6,275 nucleotides of DNA from an uncultured Campylobacter sp. Its GTDB lineage: Bacteria > Campylobacterota > Campylobacteria > Campylobacterales > Campylobacteraceae. How positions within the stretch are numbered: position 1 is the stretch's first letter; the number at the start of each line of letters is the position of its first letter. The notes under the pieces are model-generated. The model had not been told where the DNA came from and made no database searches. It saw only the letters and a list, made by a program, of their open reading frames with translations. Location of the stretch: contig NZ_CALINL010000272.1 of NCBI RefSeq assembly GCF_938045225.1, forward strand, positions 1 through 6,275, read 5' to 3'. The position numbers and the translations under genes were made by a program. This document shows positions 1 to 5,343 of the stretch, piece by piece.

Positions 1-1325
1 CTGATGTCGTAGTCCGCAAAGAGTTCCATACTCTCGCTGCCGATAGCAAGCACGAGCGCGTCGGCGTCGATGCTTTGCCCATCCTTAAAGTGCACCCTAA
101 CTGCGCCGCATTCAAGCGTCTCAAAGCCGATAAATTCGTAGTTTAATAGCGTTTTTATGCCTGAGCTTGCAGCCTTGCACATCTTTCTAGGGCGAGCTTT
201 TGCGCCGCTAAAGATAAACGCGCTAGCATAAGGCTCGTCCTCAAATTTTAGCTCAAAAACGCCGTTATCCGCGTCAAATTCGCGCCACTCGTAAAAGCGC
301 TCTAGCGTCTTTTGCTCGTATGCGTAGTCCGTCGCGCCGCAAAACTCTATCTCCCGGGCACCGAGGTTTTGGCCGTAAAAGCGCGCCGCCTGCAAAAACG
401 CGTTCATATGCATGCGGCCTAAATTTACGGTTGGCTTCGTGATAAGCGGCATCAAAATCCCGCAGTGATTTCCGGAGCCGTTTAGCGCGATGTCGCCGCG
501 CTTTTCGGCGATCGTGACCTCGAGGCCGCGCTCGCGTAACCTAAACGCGCAAACGCAGCCAGCTACGCCGCCGCCGATAACTAGCGCACTCTTTGGCGTA
601 GCCTTGCTAGCGGGATCAAATCTGCTAAACCAAATTTCATTCTCAGCTTGCCGCTCGCCCGCAAATTTAGCCCGCAGCATCTCGCGCTTTTTGCCGTAGC
701 CTTTTAGCATTTTTACCTCAAAGCCGCTATTTTGCAGGGCTCTTTTTAGCGCGCCCGAGGCCGAATACGTGCAAACGCTAGCGCCCAATGCGCATAAATT
801 TGCGATTTTACCGCAAACCAGCTCGCTCCACATGGCTTCATTTTTAGCGGGAGCAAAACCATCCATAAAAACGGCGTCCGCGATAAAACTAAGTTCATCC
901 AAAACCTCGTACACGTCGCCAAAGCACAATGTAAGCGTGACGTTTGGAGCTAAATTTAACCTATGAAATCCACGAATAAGAGGCGGGTAGGCCTCCAAAA
1001 GCTCTCTCGAAACGTCCGCTAGCTCGCTAAAATTCGCGTAAATTTTGGTTAGATCGTCTCTAGCGATAGGCGTTTTTTCGATACTGACGAAATTTAAAAA
1101 TTTATCTGAGTTTTTAAATCTTTTAAAAGCGCAGAGGAAATTTAGCCCTGCGCCAAATCCAGCCTCAAGCACGTTAAATTCGCTCTTTTTACTCCAAATT
1201 TCATCAAAAACGGAGTTAAAAACATACTCGCTTTGCCCTATGGGATCGTCTGCGTTAAAGTAAATGTCGTCAAATTCGGGATTAAACGGGATGCCACCCT
1301 TTAAAACGACTCGCGCGCTTTTCAT
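1..1325 (-). CDS. mnmC: MnmC, bifunctional tRNA mnm5(s2)U34 biosynthesis protein (partial, 3' end beyond left edge)
   Basis: The frame is open from an ATG at 1325-1323 to base 1, giving 441 residues without a stop; MnmC proteins are usually about 600-670 residues, so the C-terminal third is missing. In the family, the FAD domain removes the carboxymethyl group from cmnm5(s2)U34 to give nm5(s2)U34, and the SAM-dependent domain then methylates this to mnm5(s2)U34, in the cytoplasm. The methyltransferase domain comes first (about residues 1-235): EAGFGAG at 54-60 is the SAM-binding loop, DGFAPAKN at 155-162 is the family signature with its conserved Asp, and KGYGKKREML is at 208-217. The oxidoreductase domain starts near 245, with VIGGGVAG at 249-256 (Rossmann FAD motif) and GSGNHCGILMPLI at 283-295. 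The start overlaps the amiA stop as ATGA and has no clear Shine-Dalgarno, so translation is probably coupled to amiA. Both domains look intact as far as visible. Identification is from recognised motifs. Confidence 0.93.
   Translation of the reverse strand, partial: MKSARVVLKGGIPFNPEFDDIYFNADDPIGQSEYVFNSVFDEIWSKKSEFNVLEAGFGAGLNFLCAFKRFKNSDKFLNFVSIEKTPIARDDLTKIYANFSELADVSRELLEAYPPLIRGFHRLNLAPNVTLTLCFGDVYEVLDELSFIADAVFMDGFAPAKNEAMWSELVCGKIANLCALGASVCTYSASGALKRALQNSGFEVKMLKGYGKKREMLRAKFAGERQAENEIWFSRFDPASKATPKSALVIGGGVAGCVCAFRLRERGLEVTIAEKRGDIALNGSGNHCGILMPLITKPTVNLGRMHMNAFLQAARFYGQNLGAREIEFCGATDYAYEQKTLERFYEWREFDADNGVFELKFEDEPYASAFIFSGAKARPRKMCKAASSGIKTLLNYEFIGFETLECGAVRVHFKDGQSIDADALVLAIGSESMELFADYDI
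1322..1325 (-). other. ATGA stop-start overlap between amiA and mnmC
   Basis: On the minus strand the amiA stop TGA (1324-1322) shares bases with the mnmC start ATG (1325-1323). The 20 bases upstream of the ATG contain no purine-rich Shine-Dalgarno core. Reinitiation by ribosomes finishing amiA is therefore the likely way mnmC is translated. The overlap is seen directly; the coupling is inferred. Confidence 0.85.
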
Positions 1326-3043
1326 TGCTGGTTTGAAAAATAGACGTCTATGCCGTCTGCGAGCCCCTTGGCTAGGGCATCTTGGTATTTTGAGTTATTT
1401 ATGAGATCACCTTCGCTAGGGTGAGTGATGTAGCCGACCTCAAGCAGCACCGCAGGCATCAGCGCGCCCACTAGCACCCAAAAAGGCGCCTCGCGAACGC
1501 CGCCGTCGGAGGCCTTTGAGCTTACGGATTTTGCTCGCGCCAAAACTTCGCGCTGAACGTCGATGGCGAGCTTGTTTGAGGCGATGATTTTCTCGCGGTT
1601 AAGGAAATTTAAAAATGTCTGCTTAGAAAAATAGTTCATCTCCTCAATGTCGGATTTGTTTTCCAGCGCTGCGGCGTTTTTGCTGCGCTCAGAACGAGCC
1701 GGCGAGAGGAAAAACGTCTCTATGCCGCGCATAGTCGCCGCCTTTGTTTTGCTCGGCGCGGCGTTTGCGTGGATGGAGATAAAGAGGTCAGCAGCTTTGT
1801 CGTTGGCGTATTTCGTGCGGTCGCGAAGGTTGATAAATTTATCCTTGCTACGCGTGTAATAAACCTTATAGCCGCGCCCTTGCAGCTCCTTGCCCGCCTT
1901 TTGCGCGATGCTTAGCACGATGTTTTTTTCTTTTAAAGAGCCGTTTATAGCCCCCGGATCGTCGCCGCCGTGCCCTGCGTCAAGGACGACAACCTTGCCT
2001 TTAGCGCTTGTGGTTTTTTTAGTGGCCGCCGTTTTTACGGGCGCTAACACGATTTCTTGCTCATCCTTTTCGGTGGTGCTTTGGGTACTTTTAGCATCCA
2101 TCTTGGTCTGCGCGGCAACTTTTTCTTGCTTTTGCTGAGCGAGCTTTTGATTTTGAGCTTGGTCTTGAGTTGCTTTTTGCTGTTGTATTTGAGTTATTTC
2201 AGATTTCGAATTTGCAGCGATTTTTGGGAGCTCTTGCTTGATAGACGGTTGATGATTTTTTTGTTTACTGCTTTGACTCGTTAAATTTTGGCTTTGCGTG
2301 GGCTTAGCCTTTGAGAAAATTAAAGACTGATTATCGACTCTAAGTTTTAAATTTGGCTCGAATTGACTTACGAATACCACCCTAACGGTTTTTTCGTCAA
2401 ACTGACTTATGCGGATCTCATCCACCAAGTAGTTCTTAAATCTTTGCAGTTTTCCGCCGCTCCAAATTCCTTTAAATTCATAAATCGTTTTATAAGAACC
2501 TTTTTGATTAAGGTCGGTTTTTTTTATATCATTGCCGTTTAGCTGGCGGTTAAATTTTAGCTCGAAATTCCCGTCGTTATCAGATGCTTCTAGAAGCTGC
2601 AAAGTTTGATTTTTGACGGTTTTGGCATTTTGGGCGGCCAGCGGAGCCGAGGATAGCTGGCTTAGTTTTACTTCTTTTTGCTTTGGCTCTTGTTTTTGTT
2701 GTTCTTTTTTGACCTGCTTTATTTCTTGTTTTGGTTTTTCTTCGCTTGGCTTTGCAGACTGCGGTATGCTCGCGAGCTCTTTTTCATACGGTTTGGTATC
2801 TAGCCCCAGGGCTTTTGAGCTTTTTATGAGTCTAGTTAAGCTTTGGACTCTTAAATTTACGTTATTTTCCATTATGGATTTTACGTAAAGAGTCCTTAGC
2901 TCTTGGTGCATTGCAATTTTTTCTTTATTGGTTGCGCCCTCAAAGTTTTTATCGAATTTATCCAAACTCGATAAAGTGCTTGCGCAAATTGCGCTATTAA
3001 AAAAAAATAGAAATATTAAAAATAATTTAACTATCTTCGCCAT
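1322..3043 (-). CDS. amiA: AmiA, periplasmic N-acetylmuramoyl-L-alanine amidase with N-terminal AMIN-like domain
   Basis: This 573-residue zinc hydrolase should cut the amide bond between N-acetylmuramic acid and the stem peptide, splitting septal peptidoglycan at division. A signal peptide is visible at 1-21: a Lys-containing start, a Leu/Phe-rich core, and likely cleavage after Ala21. Residues 25-90 look helical, followed by a Lys/Glu/Gln-rich stretch (about 98-128). Residues about 145-246 resemble an AMIN domain (envelope targeting), and 248-345 are a long Gln/Lys/Ser/Thr linker of low complexity. The Amidase_3 domain spans about 348-570. It has DAGHGG at 355-360 (zinc His358), KEKN at 371-374 (zinc Glu372), SIHAN at 423-427 (zinc His425) and LLEVGYI around catalytic Glu535, so all expected active-site residues are present. 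The start overlaps the upstream flavoprotein gene by 17 bases and lacks a strong ribosome site, but it is preferred because it gives a complete signal peptide. The gene carries several A/T homopolymers. Confidence 0.94.
   Translation of the reverse strand: MAKIVKLFLIFLFFFNSAICASTLSSLDKFDKNFEGATNKEKIAMHQELRTLYVKSIMENNVNLRVQSLTRLIKSSKALGLDTKPYEKELASIPQSAKPSEEKPKQEIKQVKKEQQKQEPKQKEVKLSQLSSAPLAAQNAKTVKNQTLQLLEASDNDGNFELKFNRQLNGNDIKKTDLNQKGSYKTIYEFKGIWSGGKLQRFKNYLVDEIRISQFDEKTVRVVFVSQFEPNLKLRVDNQSLIFSKAKPTQSQNLTSQSSKQKNHQPSIKQELPKIAANSKSEITQIQQQKATQDQAQNQKLAQQKQEKVAAQTKMDAKSTQSTTEKDEQEIVLAPVKTAATKKTTSAKGKVVVLDAGHGGDDPGAINGSLKEKNIVLSIAQKAGKELQGRGYKVYYTRSKDKFINLRDRTKYANDKAADLFISIHANAAPSKTKAATMRGIETFFLSPARSERSKNAAALENKSDIEEMNYFSKQTFLNFLNREKIIASNKLAIDVQREVLARAKSVSSKASDGGVREAPFWVLVGALMPAVLLEVGYITHPSEGDLINNSKYQDALAKGLADGIDVYFSNQQ
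2999..3007 (-). repeat. T9 homopolymer within the amiA signal-peptide codons
   Basis: Nine consecutive T on the coding strand encode the Phe-Phe-Phe of the signal-peptide core (residues 13-15). Reading by hand, one extra T creates TAA directly after the phenylalanines. One fewer T shifts the frame and reaches a stop after about 30 codons. Slippage here would therefore switch AmiA off near its start. Whether it happens is unknown. Confidence 0.7.
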
Positions 3044-4118
3044 TTATCAGTTTTTCAAATAGTTCTTTCACGCTTATTATCTCGTTTAGCTTGTAGCCGT
3101 TTGCGCCCGTGAAAAACAGTCCCGTCTCCTTGCGCCCCGCAAATGCGTCGTAAAGACGGTCTGCGATACAGTAGCCAACTTCTTTAGCTTCCTTGCCGCG
3201 CTGGCACGGGCTTACGCAGTTGCTTACGCAGCTGATTTTCGGTCCTTGGCGTTTGTCGACTAGATTTATTAAATTTGTTCTAACGCCTCGTGCGGGGTAG
3301 CCTACAGGGCTTTTGATTAGCTCGATGTCCTCTTTTTTGGCTGCAAGGAGTACCTCTTTAAACTCTTCGCTAGCGTCGCACTCGTGCGTACCGATAAAGC
3401 GAGTACCCATCTGCACGCCGTTTGCCCCAAGCAAAATAGCTCTATCGATATCGTTTTTGTCCCAGATACCGCCCGCCGCAAATAACGGAAAATCGCCCCA
3501 CTGCTTTATCTCTTCGCTAACGGGCGTTATCAAATTTTCCAGGCTGTACGCTGGATCGATACACTGCTCGTAGGTAAAGCCCTGATGCCCGCCGCTAAGA
3601 GGTCCTTCTAACACCACGCCGTCTGGAAGCCTACCGTAGCGCCCCTGCCAGCGTTTGCAGATGATTTTTAGCGCCTTTGCCGAGGATACTATAGGAACCA
3701 AAGCCACGTCCGGGTAGTCTACTGTAAATTCAGGCAAATTCGTAGGCAAACCCGCACCGGTGATGATCACGTTTATACCGTGGTCGCAAGCGTCTTTTAC
3801 GATACGCTCGTAGTCGTTGCTTGCATACAGGATATTTACCCCAAGAGGCCTGTCGCCGCAAATTTTACGCGCGTTATCGATGACGGCTTTTAGTCCCTCT
3901 CGCGAGTAGAAATTTCCGCTACCGTAGGGCTTGGCGTTTAGCTCTTGGGTGATGTATTTTCGTCCTTCGTAGTAGCCTGTTCCTACCGAGCTTATGACGC
4001 CCAGGCCGCCTTCTAGGCTGACGTTTCCGGCGAGCCTATCCCAACTGATACCAAGTCCCATTCCGCCTTGGATTATCGGGTATTTTATATCGTATTTTCC
4101 GATTTTTACGGGTTGCAT
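3027..4118 (-). CDS. Nitronate monooxygenase / 2-nitropropane dioxygenase family flavoprotein
   Basis: This is a 363-residue cytoplasmic TIM-barrel flavoprotein predicted to bind FMN. Members of the family oxidise alkyl nitronates, but the true substrate in this lineage is not known. Visible motifs: IQGGMG at 16-21 (N-terminal barrel and phosphate region), GVNI at 93-96, TGAGLP at 120-125, GGHQG at 176-180 with His178 in the position of the family's conserved histidine, AAGGI at 214-218 and GANGVQMGTRF at 231-241 (FMN phosphate binding), and PARGVRTN at 275-282. A C-terminal extension carries four cysteines, Cys297, Cys301, Cys305 and Cys317, suggesting a metal or Fe-S site. The ATG lies in TGATG with the tyrS stop and has AAAGG seven bases upstream. 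The 3' end overlaps amiA by 17 bases. The related enoyl-ACP reductase FabK is an alternative name sometimes given to such proteins; the GGHQG motif and the C-terminal extension make me prefer the nitronate monooxygenase-like label. Confidence 0.88.
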   Translation of the reverse strand: MQPVKIGKYDIKYPIIQGGMGLGISWDRLAGNVSLEGGLGVISSVGTGYYEGRKYITQELNAKPYGSGNFYSREGLKAVIDNARKICGDRPLGVNILYASNDYERIVKDACDHGINVIITGAGLPTNLPEFTVDYPDVALVPIVSSAKALKIICKRWQGRYGRLPDGVVLEGPLSGGHQGFTYEQCIDPAYSLENLITPVSEEIKQWGDFPLFAAGGIWDKNDIDRAILLGANGVQMGTRFIGTHECDASEEFKEVLLAAKKEDIELIKSPVGYPARGVRTNLINLVDKRQGPKISCVSNCVSPCQRGKEAKEVGYCIADRLYDAFAGRKETGLFFTGANGYKLNEIISVKELFEKLINGEDS

Positions 4119-5326
4119 CAGGTTACCTTTAGTTTTGCAAATTTACGCTTGCCTACTTGCAAGACGTATTCGCCGGCACCCAACTGAAGCTGCTCGTCGG
4201 CGATCTTTTCTTGATTTAGGCTCACGGCGTTTGCCGCAATGTCTCTGCGCGCCTGAGAGCTGCTAGCGCATAGTCCGCAGTGAGTGAGCGCCTGCACGAT
4301 CCAAACGGGAGCCGAGAGCTCAAACTCGTCCATCTCGGTCGGGATCAAATTTTGCGAGTGCACGCGGTCAAATTCGGCCTTCGCCTCTTTCGCCGCCGCT
4401 TCGCCGTTATATCTAGCCGTGATCTCTAGCGCGAGCGCCTCTTTTACGGCCTTTGGATGAGCCTTGCCGCTAGCTACGTCCGCTTTTAAATTTGCGATTT
4501 CTTCCGTGCTTTTTTCGCTAAGTAGCTCGTACCAGCGCCACATTAGCTCGTCGCTCACGCTTAAAACTTTAGCAAACATATCGTTTGGCTCATCGGTCAC
4601 GCCGATGTAGTTTCCTAGGCTCTTACTCATTTTATTTACGCCGTCAAGCCCCTCTAAAAGCGGCATCATTATGACGGCTTGCTCTTTGCCGACGTTGTAA
4701 ACTCGCTGCAAAGTTCGCCCCATCAAAAGGTTAAATTTCTGATCCGTGCCGCCCATCTCGATATCGCACTTCATCGCGACACTGTCGTAGCCCTGAAGGA
4801 GCGGATATAAAAATTCGCTAATCGAAATCGAGGCGCCGCTTTTGTATCTTTTTTCAAAATCATCGCGCTCAAGCATCCTAGCCACTGCAAAGGTGCTAGT
4901 TAGCTCAACGATACCGGCAGCTCCCAGCTCGTTTAGCCACTTGGAGTTAAACATTATCTTTGTTTTTTGCGGGTCTAGGATTTTAAAAACCTGCTCCTCG
5001 TAGGTTTTAGCATTTGCCGCCACGGTCTCGCGGTCTAGCTTTTTTCTCGTCTGGCTTTTGCCGCTAGGATCGCCGATTTGCCCCGTAAAATCGCCTATCA
5101 AAAACTGCACTATCGCGCCGTGTTTTTGCAAAAGAGCCATCTTTTGAAGTACTACGGTGTGACCCAGGTGCAGATCGGGAGCCGTCGGGTCAAAGCCTGC
5201 TTTAACGTAGAAATTTTCGCCCTTTTCATAGTAGTTTTTTACTAAATTTTCGACGCGCTCCTCGTCTATCATCTCAGCGACGCCTTTTTTTATATCACTC
5301 ATTATTTTGCTCAAATTTTCGCCCAT
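4118..5326 (-). CDS. tyrS: Tyrosyl-tRNA synthetase (class I, KMSKS/TyrZ-like type)
   Basis: This 402-residue cytoplasmic enzyme activates tyrosine with ATP and charges tRNA-Tyr; the length is normal for the family. GFDPTAPDLHLGH at 44-56 holds the HIGH signature as HLGH (53-56). YPLLQGYDSVAM at 174-185 contains the Tyr/Gln/Asp positions that line the tyrosine pocket, GGTDQ is at 192-196, and the second ATP motif is a canonical KMSKS at 232-236. KMSKS, rather than the KFGKT form of E. coli TyrS, points to the TyrZ-like branch. An S4 RNA-binding domain occupies about 341-402. The start at 5326 is chosen for its AGGAGA ribosome site; a second in-frame ATG at 5302 (residue 9) has only a weak site, though it would also give an intact protein. 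The gene begins 17 bases after the spoT stop and its own stop overlaps the next start, so it appears to sit inside an operon. Confidence 0.97.
   Translation of the reverse strand: MGENLSKIMSDIKKGVAEMIDEERVENLVKNYYEKGENFYVKAGFDPTAPDLHLGHTVVLQKMALLQKHGAIVQFLIGDFTGQIGDPSGKSQTRKKLDRETVAANAKTYEEQVFKILDPQKTKIMFNSKWLNELGAAGIVELTSTFAVARMLERDDFEKRYKSGASISISEFLYPLLQGYDSVAMKCDIEMGGTDQKFNLLMGRTLQRVYNVGKEQAVIMMPLLEGLDGVNKMSKSLGNYIGVTDEPNDMFAKVLSVSDELMWRWYELLSEKSTEEIANLKADVASGKAHPKAVKEALALEITARYNGEAAAKEAKAEFDRVHSQNLIPTEMDEFELSAPVWIVQALTHCGLCASSSQARRDIAANAVSLNQEKIADEQLQLGAGEYVLQVGKRKFAKLKVT
4126..4130 (-). promoter_or_regulatory. Ribosome binding site of the flavoprotein gene, inside tyrS
   Basis: AAAGG on the minus strand sits seven bases before the ATG at 4118-4116 and lies within the last codons of tyrS. 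The stop and start overlap as TGATG. A good Shine-Dalgarno plus the overlap fixes this start and suggests translation both by coupling and by fresh initiation. Confidence 0.7.
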
Positions 5327-5330
5327 TTTC

Positions 5331-5336
5331 TCTCCT
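5331..5336 (-). promoter_or_regulatory. tyrS: Ribosome binding site of tyrS
   Basis: AGGAGA on the minus strand lies four bases before the ATG at 5326-5324 (five if only AGGAG is counted), in the 17-base gap after spoT. It is the strongest Shine-Dalgarno in the window and decides the start of tyrS over the internal ATG at 5302. The gap is too short for a terminator, so read-through from spoT is expected. Confidence 0.85.
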
Positions 5337-5343
5337 AAATTTA

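Noticed and set aside
490..1263. Plus-strand open frames at 490-699, 769-966 and 1045-1263
   Set aside because: They are antisense to the continuous mnmC frame, which has clear domain motifs. The translations are low in recognisable motifs and have no good ribosome sites.
1647..2888. Plus-strand open frames antisense to amiA, some looking like hydrophobic membrane peptides (for example 1890-2138, 2057-2284, 2613-2888)
   Set aside because: The hydrophobic and Cys/Phe-rich look is the antisense image of the Lys/Gln/Glu-rich linkers of AmiA. No family motif or supporting start signal is seen.
2996..3032. AT-rich patch as an internal promoter
   Set aside because: The composition is explained by Phe/Leu/Ile codons of the signal peptide, and no convincing pair of promoter elements is distinguishable from that coding bias.
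2981..3043. Lipoprotein signal (cysteine at residue 20) in AmiA
   Set aside because: The residues before Cys20 are Ser-Ala-Ile, and the bulky Ile at -1 does not fit a lipobox. Cleavage by signal peptidase I after Ala21 is more likely.
3168..3230. Radical-SAM cysteine motif in the flavoprotein
   Set aside because: The radical-SAM signature is Cys-X3-Cys-X2-Cys near the N-terminus of the barrel. Here the spacing is X3, X3, X11 and the cluster is C-terminal to an FMN barrel.
5327..5343. Terminator or separate promoter between spoT and tyrS
   Set aside because: The gap is 17 bases, mostly filled by the ribosome site and one AAATTT word. It has no hairpin of useful size.
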